In this document: piece by piece, positions 22,082-36,524 of the stretch
How positions within the stretch are numbered: position 1 is the first letter of the stretch
Layout: every line of letters begins with the position of its first letter
Assembly: GCA_019059635.1 (NCBI GenBank)
Contig: JAGVRJ010000014.1
Span: forward strand, 682,001-746,000
Length of the DNA stretch: 64,000 bases
Source of the DNA: Proales similis
Taxonomy: Eukaryota; Rotifera; Eurotatoria; Ploima; Proalidae
Direction: 5' to 3'
Notes under the pieces: generated by a model
What the model was told of the DNA's origin: nothing
Database searches by the model: none
Seen by the model: only the letters and a program-made list of their open reading frames with translations
Made by a program: the position numbers and the translations under genes

Positions 22082-23904
22082 ATGAGCTTTGAAATAGATA
22101 ATTTTCTTCGCCAGTTACAGTTTATTCACTGTTCGTTCACAAATCATCGGAAAATATTTCGGACACGTTCGTCGCCGGATATGAGTAAAAAAGAATTAAC
22201 AGCCGACCAAAGCCAACAGCAAGCGGCTGCTTCTGCTTCTCGAGTATCAGAAAATAGCTCCAAGTCTATTCAATATTTGTTATCTTTTATAATATTGCTG
22301 CTTGCCGTGTTAGTCGCAGTCATGGTGCAGCAAAACTATTTTAATAACCCACTCATTTATGGACGTCCATCTCAAGACGCCTTTGAGTCCAAAAATACCA
22401 ACTTGGAGCAAGTTTATGAAAAAATAGGCAACAAACTCAAAAAAGAAATGCTAGAAGCCGGTTGGGACACTCTTAAAGACGTCAACAGGATTTTGCTCGA
22501 AATTCAGGAGAATCAAAGAAGACTTATGGAAGAAAGACAAAAAATAAGTAGCCAAGGCGATGAGACCTCTAGTCGAATTGAAGAGGCAGAGACAGATAAT
22601 AAAATAACTGATCCAAGCTCTGAGGCGAAAAACGAAAAATCGTCTCACTCAAGTAATTTGGATCTGGGAAAGGTTAAAACCGAAAAGAGACACGTTGTTT
22701 CGGATTTCAAACAAGATGAAATCGACGGAACCAGTGTCAAGCTTGATGGCCCTAAAGTAATTCAAATAGATAGTCATCAAATTAAGATAAACAGCGAACC
22801 AGCTTCCGCTTCTTCGACATCAAATCTCAAGAGGAAGACGCCTTCTTCAGAAACATGGAAATCTTCGAAAACTGATTCAACTCAGAGTATAATCAGTTCG
22901 CTCAAGCCCAAAAAAATGTGGATTCCAATTCCAGGGAGGTAAGTGCCATAAGTTCAAGATAATTTTTCTCTCACTCACCATTTTCAAATTTCACATCTCT
23001 TAATGCTGAATTCTTTAGTAACGGAGGACACCGACGATGTCCAGCAATCGAGGTTCGTGCGGGAGAGCAGCACTCAAGTTCCGTTCAAGTCTGGCTCTAC
23101 GAAGAATTTCTATCCAATGATGAGTGTCAACGCCTCATTGAGGCGCATGAGGAACATTTGAAGAAAATGCTCGAGCAGAGACCAATTATATGTTTCAGGA
23201 ATTTACAGATGCTTAAACGAAATGTTGAACTTCTGGGTCGTGAAGAATTTGCAGCATCATTGACCGAGGAGGATTTCATCCAAGGCACAAGTTGCATAAA
23301 CCAGACAATGTCGAGAAAACTTGAAAAATGGGGCCTCAAATGGTCTTTTAGTACTGCGTTCTATCCAGGAGAATCTCGTTTTTCCCAAGTACTCGGCAAA
23401 CGCATCGAAGAGGCGACTCGTCTTAACAACACACATGGGGGAAAATATCAAATCACCTCATACCCGTTTGACGTCGAATATAAAGAACATTCAGACTGCA
23501 TTGTTGATGGTGAAGGGTCAAATGATAGATATGCGACGTTCTTAACTTATCTGAATGAGCTCGGCACCAACTATGGAGGAGAAACTGTTTTTCCAAAGCT
23601 CGGAATTGATATAAAACCTCGCACTGGCAGAACCCTGTTTTGGAACAACATGAACCACCAGACAGGCAAATGTGAGCCTGAGGCTGTTCACATTGCGTCG
23701 AAAGTCAAGCATCCGGTCAACAAAAAATACATTATTCAACGATGGTACTACTACAGGAGTTTCCCAGGACTTGGAATTCGTCAGCCCGAGGCCGAACTTC
23801 CGAAGCGTCCTCCCGGAACTCCTAAAGTTTCCTGTGATTTCGAAGACGGTGGTTGCCGAATGTATGACGAATGGGGTCCAGAGCACGTAACAAATTTCAA
23901 CTAG
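22082..23904 (+). CDS. Membrane-anchored prolyl 4-hydroxylase
   Basis: Two exons, 22082-22938 and 23019-23904, give 580 residues; an in-frame ATG at 22181 would trim 33. A single membrane helix (about residues 63-83, LLSFIILLLAVLVAVMVQQ) near the N-terminus predicts a type-II protein. A coiled/disordered charged stalk follows, then a C-terminal 2-oxoglutarate/Fe(II) dioxygenase domain. The iron ligands read as His443, Asp445 (YKEHSDC) and His510, with the 2-oxoglutarate lysine at 521 or 522. GGETVFPKLG and GRTLFWNNM are the usual prolyl hydroxylase strands. It lacks the peptide-substrate domain of collagen hydroxylase alpha chains and the EF-hand of P4HTM. Proposed role: hydroxylation of prolines in ER/secreted proteins. 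Two cysteines and a WGPEH motif close the protein. AATAAA at 23932. Confidence 0.85.
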
Positions 23905-24179
23905 ATGCTTAAAGCTGATTTTCAAAATTAAAATAAAAAGAGAATAGATGAGTTGTATGTGTCTATTTTATAGCTGCTGCATTTTACAATGGTTATCTGT
24001 GTCTTCATATCAGAGTCTTGAGACTAAATAAGTTGAATAAATGACCTGAGTTGACATCGGATCACATGAAGGCTGAAATTTGTGCGTTTCATATTCGATT
24101 AGATCATGTGATCATGATCCAGCTATTATAAAAGCAAAAGAAAATTTTCATAAACAACCAGAGTACACAATTAAAAGAA

Positions 24180-25992
24180 ATGAACTTGCTTCACACACTT
24201 ATTTTTATCGCCGCATTGGCTAGTATCGGCGATTCACTGCGCCATGTTCACTACAAACGACCAGCGCAAGCGGGTGACGACATCCTGCCATTCAAAACCT
24301 ACTATACCAAGCAGTTCCTCGACCATTTCAACATGCGCGATAACCGCACCTTCCAGCAGCGCTACTTAGTCAATGGTTAGTTGCTTAATGATTCGTCCGG
24401 GACTCGAGCAAATCAGAACGATTTCTCAAATAGACGACTATTTTGATCGCAAGACGGGACCTGTGTTTTTCTACACAGGAAACGAAGGAGATATAGAGGC
24501 ATTCTGGAACAATACTGGCTTCATATTCGATATAGCCCCCTCTTTCAACGCTTTAATCGTTTTTTGTGAGCATGTAAGACTTGTTAACATGCCATCGATT
24601 TGGTCAAAATTTTAAAATCAAAGTTGCAAATGAAAAGCGATATTATGGAAAAACACTGCCGTTTGGCGATCAAAGTTTCACTTTGGAAAACATTGGCTAT
24701 TTGAGCGTTGAGCAAGCGCTTGCCGACTACGCTGTCTTCCTGACCCAATTGCGCAAAAATTTCAACCTAACTGCAACAAACAACCCAATAATTGCCTTTG
24801 GAGGATCCTATGGAGGCATTCTGGCGGCCTACATGCGCTTTAAATACCCCAACCTTGTCCAAGGCTCTTTGGCAGCCTCTGCACCAATCTATTTGACCGC
24901 CGGCCTTTCAGGCAATAACCTATTTTTCCAGGGAGTAACTCAGGTAACTGACGAATATTGGCAACAAATTACCACAAACTAACATTAAATCAACATAAAG
25001 GACTTTGAAAAAGAGCCTGGCTGTGTTCCATTAGTCAAGACGGCTTTTGCTGCAATGGAGCATGCATTCAAAAGTGGTGATTACGAGACGCTGTCGGACA
25101 AATTCAAACTCTGCAAGCCTATTTCTGATCCAGCAGGCTATCACCATTTGCTTTTGTGGATGCGCAATGCTTTTACTATCATGGCTATGGTCGACTATCC
25201 TTACCCGGCCTCTTTCCTCGGAACTCTTCCAGCTTGGCCAGTACATGCAGCTTGTTCGCTGTTGGTCAACGAAACCAAACAAGGAGTTGATATACTGACT
25301 GCATTTAAAGATTTGGCTGGCATTCTTTACAATGACACCAGTAATTGCTTTGATATCTACGCTCAGTTTATAGAATGCGCTGATCCGACGAGTTGTGGAC
25401 TTGGCAATGATGCCAAGGCTTGGGACTATCAGGTGATTAGAGAATACATGACCCTGTCGGTTCTATGGGAATGAATAAAATCATCATAAGGCATGCACTG
25501 AACTTAACACCGTTCAAGAGACCAACGGCCAGACTGACATGTTTCCGCCAATTCCTTACGATGAGGATCTTCGTCAAAGCTATTGCGCTAAAACTTGGGG
25601 AGTCCATATTCGTCAAAAGTGGCCAAGTATCGAATTCTGGGGTCGAGACATTCTGACTGCATCGAATATTGTCTTTTCTAATGGAGTAAGTAGCATGACC
25701 AGCCCAAATCGGCAGCTAAAATCTTACTGTATCCCCAAAGCTTCTGGATCCGTGGAACTCTGGCGGCGTATTAACAAACTTGACTGAAACACTGGTAGCT
25801 GTCATTATTAAAGACGGCGCACATCATCTCGACCTCAGGTTTGCGATTTTTTTCCAACTTCAAATTTTTGGTCGGCTCATATTTTTTATTTTAAGAGCCC
25901 ACAATCCTGCTGATCCACCATCAGTTCGTGATGCCCGAAACGCAGAAATCGAACAGATTGCTAAATGGATTAACCAAGCCCGAAAGTTGTGA
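24180..25992 (+). CDS. DPP7: Dipeptidyl peptidase 2 (S28 serine peptidase)
   Basis: Seven exons (24180-24375, 24434-24573, 24638-24943, 25001-25432, 25491-25685, 25741-25838, 25896-25992) give 487 residues. A signal peptide (LLHTLIFIAALASIGDS) is followed by the family start FLDHFNM. The catalytic triad is visible: Ser169 in GGSYGG, Asp426 in LLDPW and a His in GAHHLDLR near 451. It resembles animal DPP7 more than PRCP: TDMFPP followed by DEDLRQSYC, DYPYPASFLG, and the NPADPPSVRDAR tail. DPP7 removes N-terminal X-Pro or X-Ala dipeptides in lysosomes or secretory vesicles. Start chosen as the first ATG, directly before the signal peptide. Confidence 0.92.
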
Positions 25993-26342
25993 AAAAAAAT
26001 TCAAAAAGTTATTTTTAGAGGGATTAAAACACAGAATAAACTTTAGAATTCATTAAAAGCAAGCTCTTCTCGATCGGCTTACTGAGAAAGACCTGCTTAT
26101 ATTCTATCCATTTGATAGTTAACTCTTGATACGCTATTGATTAAGTGACTTACGGAAATCTTTATTCAAAATTCAAATGATTCCTTTTGTGATTAGTACA
26201 TTTACAAAGGGCAGAAATGGCGCTTCGAAGCAAATCAATTGCAAACAAGAGACATATTAGGGGCTCAACGTCCACAGAAGCTATTAAATACTTAACTAGA
26301 CTTGAGAAAGTGCAAATTAGAGAGTAAAGACAATCATAGATA
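25993..26342. other. Convergent 3' spacer
   Basis: 350 bp between the DPP7 stop and the stop of the lectin-like membrane gene on the other strand. AT-rich, with AATAAA at about 26034. Nothing else recognised. Confidence 0.45.
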
Positions 26343-28912
26343 TTAAATATTGGTTTTCCAATACTCCTCCTGGTCCAAGGCCGGTCTGAAATGGGGAGAC
26401 AATATTGAGTTGTCGGTGTTGTCGTAAGCGGTGTTGGTGCGTGCCCGATAGGTTCCGTGCATCTCAGTCGAGTTCTCATAGGTTCTTACAGTAGCGCTGT
26501 TGGATATTTCGGTAAAAGGCGCTGAGAACACCTTTTCACGTATGGTGCCTATTGGTGAGGTCCTATAAGAGCCCTGCTCGCTCCTGTTGGCGTCTTGGGC
26601 TAATCGAGCTGAATCTGATTTCGAGCCGAATTCGCTACTCATTCGTCTTTGTCTTATTCTTCTACTTGTCGGAATGAAAACTGAAACTGAGCATCCTGAA
26701 CTGAACATCGAATCTCAATTTTTACCTTATGCAGACAAGCGCGATAATTGCTGCAATAATAAGGAAGAACAAAACTCCAAGAACGATCAAAACTTTCACA
26801 AAAGACATTTAGATTGTTGAATTAAGAAAAAAGGGAAAATAGAATTTACTGATCATTATCGTCCTGTCTGTAGCCTCATTTCGACCACTTATATCCGGCC
26901 TGCTGGTAGTGGTTGGAATGTAGCTGGACTCTTTTCATGTGGCTCAGATTAAATTCAGGATGCGACAAGTCTTTTTAAACAAGCGAGCTCTACAAACATT
27001 AAAAGATAGAAACAAACAGCTAAACTAAAAGCAAGCACCGGTTAGTGAGTGAGTAAAAGTGACTGTTTCAAATTGACATTGAGATCTTCAACTACCTAAC
27101 TACTTCTATTCTATACGCTTCTAAGTAGCCACTCGATTTGATGAAATATGGCCATTTCCTGCCCTCCTTTACCTTTATAAGGGTGATATTTGCCATGCCT
27201 ATTGCCAAGACTCGCTTGAGCTTGGCTTCCAGATTCGCTTGGTCTAGTAATAAGTGGCATGGTCATCATCGTGGTCATATTAGCAGTGGCATTTCGATGT
27301 TTAACTGCTCCGTATACTAAACTGCCCGTCACTTTAGTATTTGGAGCTCTGAGTTTAGTCGTAATGCTTTTGCTACCGACGGTGGTAGATGTGGTCATTG
27401 ACACTCTTTCTTCTTCTACAGAATTTTTATGATCTTTTCCTATTGTAAAAGCCGGATTTGGCCGGGAAGAATTTCGAATAAACGCTAACAGAAACTCTGT
27501 CTTTTTTTCTTCAGCCAAACTCGCTAATGTGGTTGCTGGCTGAGCATATGAGAAGCGACCGAGTTTTGGCCAAGAAAATATAGAGCTAATTTTTGCCTTT
27601 GGCATCAAGCCCGCCTTTAGAGGGGGTGAAGTGGTGCGAATGTTCGGAGTGGAATTAGTAAGATTAAGGAATGTTTCCCAAGCGATAGAGTGAGGGTGAG
27701 AAGAAGGACTGATGTTGTTAGATAAACCCAGATGATCGAGTTTCTGGCTGAAGTTCAAGCCAGAACTAGTGCTGCTTCTAGTATGGTCTAGTGATACGCT
27801 GCTCGTCTCCCGCTTAGTGTCTTCTCCCGCTATGCTATTACCAGTCAAAATTGTTGTTCGAGTTTCAGTTACAACAATTTCAGACGATCTTCTGGTGGTG
27901 CTCGGAGTTTCAGTTGTGGTCCGAGTAGAAGTTGTGGTTTGAGTTGTCTGACTTTGAGTTGTAGAGGTTGTCCTGCTACTGCTCGTGCCGGTAGTTGTAA
28001 CACTTGTGCTAACGGGGGTATTTGTCAGCGTTGCTCGACTTGAGCGCGTCGTGGTTGTAAATGACGAAATCCCTTCGCGTTTAATTTGGATGATTTCAAT
28101 AGGCAACGACAATTTCTCCTCTATGCAGGCTATAACTCGTTTATCCGCCAGCAACTCTGATTGATGCTTTACGTTTGATAGCTTGCAGTGGCGCTAGACA
28201 AGGCCATCAAGGCTGCAAGCTATCAAACGCTCAAGGCATCCGGGTTTATCGTTTACTTCGATAGGGGTCAAAGGACAGAGCAGATAGACCAACTCATAGA
28301 GGAAGTATGAGCAAATAAAAAAAAAACAAAAAAAGGGAGAACAAGAAGAAAAACAGAAGCACGCGACAATTGTTGATTTGTTTCAACTCAAAATTGTTGC
28401 GCTGAATCAAGCATACTTGAGAAACAAAAACACGCCTACCTGAGCATGTGTATGTAATATCAATGCGATAAGGCAGAAGGTAAAGACTCGGATCGGGCAA
28501 AAAGTAGGTTTCGGCCTCGAATAACTTGTTTTCCTCCAGAAATGCCGCACTGATCACGCAAACTTGCTTTCCGTTACAGTAGTCAACAAACGGTTTTGAG
28601 TAGTTGTAAGCAAAGCCGACGTCTGGGCATTCTGGTGAGATTCCATTCTGCCGAGCGAATATCTCAGTGGCTCGCACAACACTGACGCCTTGGAGCGCCG
28701 GACACTCCAAACGATAAGAGTTAAATTTGTAGTCATCGGCACATATGCGAGCTTTAGGCAGATACAAATTATCGTGTGCGCACTGGTCATTAAATGCACT
28801 CTCACTTACTGGTATAGACTGTCTGAGCCTGACTGAACGCCAACTGACCAAAAACCGCGAGTGCAAGCAATAGGCGAGGTACCTTGGCCACGTCACGTCT
28901 TTGCGGGTTCAT
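26343..28912 (-). CDS. SUEL-lectin-like, mucin-stalk single-pass membrane protein
   Basis: Six exons (28912-28810, 28751-28440, 28156-27173, 26930-26850, 26792-26726, 26664-26343) join in phase to 622 residues. In order: a signal peptide (LLLALAVFGQLAFSQA) and a galactose-binding SUEL-type domain at about residues 35-139. Its landmarks are YRLECPALQGVSVVRA, a CNGKQVCVISAAF motif and a closing YRIDITYTC. Next comes an S/T-rich stalk of about 330 residues (TTTTR, STTQSQTTQTTTSTRTT), likely heavily O-glycosylated. A membrane helix (LIVLGVLFFLIIAAIIALVC) follows, and then a 108-residue cytosolic tail starting with a basic stop-transfer sequence. The tail has several tyrosines but no motif I would name. 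A paralogous domain is encoded divergently at 31.7 kb. Function inferred: carbohydrate-binding or adhesive surface receptor. Confidence 0.8.
28163..28240. repeat. Inverted repeat / hairpin abutting a 3' splice site
   Basis: Arms CGTTTGATAGCTTGCAG (28172-28188) and its exact reverse complement (28213-28229) are separated by 24 bases. An outer stem of 8 pairs (28163-28170 with 28233-28240, one of them a wobble/mismatch) extends it. The 78-nt structure lies inside the intron 28157-28439 of the lectin-like gene, only 6 nt from the acceptor that opens exon 3 on the minus strand. Confidence 0.7.
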
Positions 28913-31699
28913 TTCTGTAAGAATGGCCCTTGTTTTCGCCTTTGGTCGCTTTCCTAGAATAACTGAAACGATTCGGTCACGGCGGCGTATCTGTTTCACA
29001 AACGCGTATGTTGGACTCAATTCAATCTAAGTTCATCGACGTGTAGTGGTTTAGAACTGACTAGGAGAGGCCACGAATTGAATCGGCTATGCGCGCATGC
29101 AACCCCGATCGCGAGCGGCTAGGCCGGATTGAATAAGTTACAATCCAAACACAAATTTAATTGAAAAAGAGACCGAACGTGCAGAAGACGAAGAAAAGGC
29201 CGCTTCGACCACACACACATACGCGCACACTCGTCATTCGAACAAACTCGGACCTTTTGAACTTTTATGTAATTTCGTTCTATTCTGAACCGAGAGCTCG
29301 TTCCTTTGCGTTGAGGCGCCAACATATGTGTTTAGGATCTTATTGTGATCTGAACTGGTCAAGCAAATTTAAGGCATAGCGCGAATGACTCTACATTCTT
29401 TTAAGTAGAATAAGAGCCAGAGCAAAGTACAAAACTATAAAGAAGCAGTTGAGCTTTTTCTGTAGCCCGATCTTTTTCTTTGCTTCGGGCCGTAATCACA
29501 TCGGCGGCCTTTTCAAGAGGAAGGCGACTTGAAATTAGATTAATTAGAATGAGAAGTTAAGACTGAGATGAATATATCATCATCAAGTTCAATTGACGCC
29601 CAAAAACGGTCGTCAATGAGTTCAGGCGTACATTGAGCGAAAGATATTGAGGCAAAGTAACCTGAGAGCTGTATTCTTGGCATGCCCCCCCCCTCCTTAT
29701 GCTCCTCTCGGCTCTTCAAGTGAGGCAATAATCCATTTGGGCCACGAAAGTAGATACTGTTCACGCACACACATACACACACACATGAGCGCTGGTTCAT
29801 TTGTTGGTTCGGTGGATGGTTGATCGGTTGAGGCAAAGCAAATATTTGTGTTTTAATTAGTTCTCAATTTCTTTCTAATCGAATCGACACGGCTAGCAAA
29901 TCCAAGAGCGTCGGTGTGTCGTGTGTGTGTGTTAGAACGGGTGATTCAATACGATCAGTCAACGATTCGAAACTATGAACCGTAAATGGTGAACTTGAGA
30001 ACGGTAGAATACAAGACTCTGCCTTGCAATGAGCGCTCTTCACGATTTGTCTTTAAACGTAATTACAATACAATTACCTGCTAAAAAGCGAGAAAAGTGG
30101 GCTCACTTGGCGACTTTTAAATTGAAGATAAAGGAGCGAAAAGGATTAGCCAGCTGCGACAAGCACGATCTAGCGAGCCCAAAAGTGACAATAAACGAAA
30201 CAGAAACAAGAAAATTGAGCGCGCTGGATTCTCGCCTTTGTTTGTAGACGCTCCGCACAATAAAGAACATGAGATGACGATTCAAGCAAATTGTGACACT
30301 TCGTGTGCACGCCAAACAAGCACGTCGCGGTTGGACGCACGACCGCCCCTTGACTCATTTGTCGCACTTTCGCTTGCTCGAATGAATGAATGCGCCTTTG
30401 ACAAGACGATGATTTTATCAAAAATTAGCCAAGTGAGATTAAGCGTCCGAGAGCAGCGCTTGACGCAGCACGATTTAAGATTAAGCTCGTTACAATTCAA
30501 TGCTCAAGTGGTCCTATTTGTACTTTTACTCATTTCGTTGAGCCCTTTCTCTCTTCTTCGAAGTGAAATAGAGAAAAAAGCAAAAAATAAAAAAAAATAA
30601 AAGGACCGAGCTTGTTCGAGGCAGCGGATTAAATGTTACAAGTCTGTCAAAAACAAAAAATTGAGCCTAAGCCGCTGGTGTGTCGAGTCAGGGCACACTG
30701 ACTGCTCGTTTATTATTCACTGCTTTGACGTTGGTTTTTCAACTCGGACGCTTGTTGGCTTGACCGTGCTTCACAGCCGTAGATTTGATCCGATTTGAAC
30801 GCAACGGTCCGAATCGACTGAATATTCATGTCTCAATGAACTTATTTTGCACCCTACAAGTAGATTCAATGGCAAAATGGCCGCCATCAATCATATGGCT
30901 AGACTAGTAGGTCTTTCTATTTCAAAATGAATATTAACACAATCAAGCGGCTCGTATTTACCCAAATTCGCCTCCCCTCTTATTTATTTTTCTCTGTCTC
31001 TCTCTCTCTCTCTCTTTCTCTCAAGTTCCTCGAAATCAGTCCAATACAAACACTTAAAGGATGAAATACTCCTCTGGGGCCCCTGCCAGTCCGACACATC
31101 TATTGTCCTACTCGAGTCAAGGCTCAATTCGATTTTTACTACTTAACATCAAAGGGTTTCTTTTTCACCTAGCTAATATTTGCCGCCAGTGGCACTTTAT
31201 TAAGTTACACAGAGACGAGCAGCCAGAAAAGTTGAGCCATTACTAAATTTTACTTGATTGATAAAAAAAAAGAGCTCGCAATAGAGCCAAATGTTAAGTA
31301 ATCGCTGGTTTGCCACTCGAAAATGATAAAAATGCTCAAGTGGGGGGATTTGAATCCTTCGAGCAAGGATCGGTTGTCGCAACTTTTATTCATGGGAGTG
31401 GTTCAGATTTCATCCCTTTTTTGTGGCCTCTTATGCAACCAAGGATAATTAATAAACAGATCGAGCATTAATATTCTAGGCAGCGCACAACTCCTTATTC
31501 AAATGATGAAAACTAAAAACACCCAATAGAACAAAGAGACCAAGAGGGAGAGGGCAATGGATTTTTGGTGAGCGCAGAGGCAAGCACGCTTAAGTTTTTG
31601 TGTCAACATCGAGTCTTTTTTTATATGAACGATGAATGTGCTCAGTGCCATGCTTGGCAAATTGAGCTGTTCGAATTTGCAATTGAATTACGGGTGGCC
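28913..31699. promoter_or_regulatory. 2.8-kb region between divergent lectin-like genes
   Basis: Separates the start codons of two related genes transcribed outward, so it holds both promoters and any shared control elements. A C8 run near 29689, CA/TG tracts near 29768 and 29925 and a CT tract at 30991-31022 are visible. The short frames here have poor composition. A frame continuous with the plus-strand gene (31565-31699) has no clear start of its own. Confidence 0.4.
30991..31022. repeat. CT-rich microsatellite
   Basis: About 32 bases of imperfect (TC)n in the intergenic region between the two lectin-like genes. Confidence 0.85.
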
Positions 31700-32281
31700 A
31701 TGAAATACTTTACACGAGCCTATAGCACTTGTGTTCCTCTGCTGCTGTTCGGTTGCCTTCAGCTTGGACTAGTTTTATCTCAGTCGAGTAAAATTTGCCT
31801 TCCCTGCTATTTCTGCCGACTTTGACTAAATTCTGTTTTTTTTTTGTTTCAAGGTCTGTCGAAAGCACGCTATTTATGCATTGATGACGAAAACTTTTTG
31901 GAGAAAACAGACCAGCTGCTGCCCTACGAGCTTGACTGCCTGTATGACGGTGTCTCGTCAATAAGCGTGCGAGATGCCACGCTTCATTTCACAAGTAAAG
32001 TGAGCGAAGCATATTGGAGAGACACAGGCTATGCGCGCATAGATTGCAACGGCCAGACAAGACAGTGGTCCTCACTTCAGCTTAACTTTACCTACACGAC
32101 TCAGCAAGAGTGCGATCGGTCTCTTTCTAGGCCGCCAGGCTTTCGTCAAGGCGTCAAGTGCACAATTAGCAAGAGGTTCCTGGCCACGAACATGTTCAAG
32201 ACGAACCGATTCGTGCTTGAGACGCGTTACGACATCTATCCGATTCCATTTAGTTTTGAAATAAATTATCAATGCGACTAA
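31700..32281 (+). CDS. Secreted SUEL-lectin-like protein
   Basis: Two exons, 31700-31787 and 31854-32281, give 171 residues. A signal peptide (CVPLLLFGCLQLGLVLSQ) is followed by one domain that parallels the lectin-like domain of the minus-strand gene at 28.9 kb. Shared points are ARYLC at the start, YELDCLYDG then SVRDA, KCTISKRFLA, and the closing FSFEINYQC. The first intron is at the same place and phase in both genes, just after the signal peptide. There is no stalk, membrane helix or GPI-like tail, so it should be secreted. The typical SUEL cysteine pattern is only partly kept, so carbohydrate binding is a guess. AATAAA at 32312-32317. The ATG at 31700 directly precedes the signal peptide. 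Confidence 0.75.
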
Positions 32282-33266
32282 TCAATTGACTGCTCACATT
32301 TATTAAATAATAATAAATGTTAAAAGCTATTTTCTGTGCTTCCCTCCATCCTCGCTCTCCCACTCCGAATCGCCGCTCCAAAAATGAACTTTGCATTTGT
32401 CCGAGGCCACAAACCGGATTAAAATCGCCCCGACTGCGATCCGGTTCTGGAGCGCGCTGTCATCAGCATAGCTTTAACATGCCAACTGTGTTTACGTATA
32501 AATTGCGAATGTCTTACCCGAACGCATTTCATTTGTTAATTTTTCTATTCACTTGAAGCGGACAAACACGGGTATTTAGTTGTAAACTTAAAAATCTTTC
32601 ATAGATTTAGCATCGTTCATATAGACGCCTCCGTCTATCAAGGATCAATTATGAAAGAGTCAACAAACGCAGAGATAGATTTAAGATCGCTTGGTCTCTC
32701 TAGAGCTCTCATTTTTGGCTCTACAGTCTAAATCATGATTTTTCACTGCAAACCCCCAGCGTCTAGTTTGGCTGCAATTAATAGCATCTAAACCGTTCCT
32801 CTCTAATCCGAGAAATTTAGATCAAGACGCAGAATCAGGGAGTGAAGTGGCTTGAGAGCAGCTCTCTCAATCATCTCCCTCGAAAGGGAGTGAAAGTCCT
32901 GTTAAACGGAACAGTATGCCCTTGAAGTTGAACTTTTTATAAAATCTAGACAACTATAAAGGCTAGTTTCCGTGTGCGCGTGCCAATCAAACGTGCAGCT
33001 CGAGCGAGTTAAAAAACTTGTCAAGCAGTGGCAAGTGTATTGAATATCTGAGTCAGTTTTGTCCCGACACTCGCTCTTATCTATATGAGCTTAATATCAC
33101 CTCTGAGCGATAAACGCAAACTTTATTTTCGTGCGCTTTAAAATTCTGTCCGCTCGTCAATATACGCTCACATTTGGCGCATCATCATCATCATCATCAT
33201 CAAGTCTCCTCGCATGGTCTCGACACAGCCTTTTACTTTTCACCCGCCCTTAGCTTCGTGTTAGAA
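32282..33266. promoter_or_regulatory. HNF4 upstream region
   Basis: About 1 kb holding the 3' end of the secreted lectin-like gene and the HNF4 promoter/5' UTR. A (CAT)7 run lies at 33180-33200. It would encode polyhistidine if an upstream exon read into it in the HNF4 frame, since that frame stays open here without an ATG. Confidence 0.4.
33180..33200. repeat. (CAT)7 microsatellite
   Basis: Perfect trinucleotide run just upstream of the HNF4 start chosen here, in frame with it. Confidence 0.85.
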
Positions 33267-35989
<2,723 letters not shown>

Positions 35990-36524
35990 AGAATGAATAT
36001 CCCTTGCGTTCCTTGTCCGGATGTTTGTTTTCTTCGTCGATCTGAACCTAACTACACCATCATCCTATTCATCAATCTACTGCCTCATCAAAGTCGCTGG
36101 CCATTTTAGTCTAATTTGTCTTATTTTGTTAAATAATAGCTAACTTTCCTTATTTGGTTCTTTGTTCGGTTAAGCTTGCCAACGAATTACACACATGGGT
36201 GCTCATGCACGGCTATTTCGAATCCTTCGAGCTTTTTTCAAAGCTATCGACCATCCTCTTAGTTTGAAAATAAATTTTATGCTAACACTGCGAAAAAGAC
36301 GTTGTCAACACTCCTTTAAATTAGCTCGAGTCGCTTTTAAGTCTCTCATTCGGTTTCAGCATTATCCTAGGCTCCTATTCGAGCGAGTTATTTGGTATTT
36401 ATCTATGCTACAGACTAGGCGAGGCTTTAACTAAGAGTTATGCTCAGTCCAAGACCCAAGTCCAGACCGGTCAAGGTTGATTCGGACTGGACCCTTTTTC
36501 TGTGAATCAAGTCGATAAATTTGT
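35990..36524. other. Convergent 3' spacer, HNF4 / SKIC3
   Basis: 535 bp with no convincing frame. The 79-codon frame at 36195 has poor composition. 3' UTR sequence of HNF4 is expected on the left side. Confidence 0.45.

Noticed and set aside
29119-29836. Short frames between the lectin-like genes
   Set aside because: They owe their length to CA/TG tracts and lack starts, domains or splice partners.
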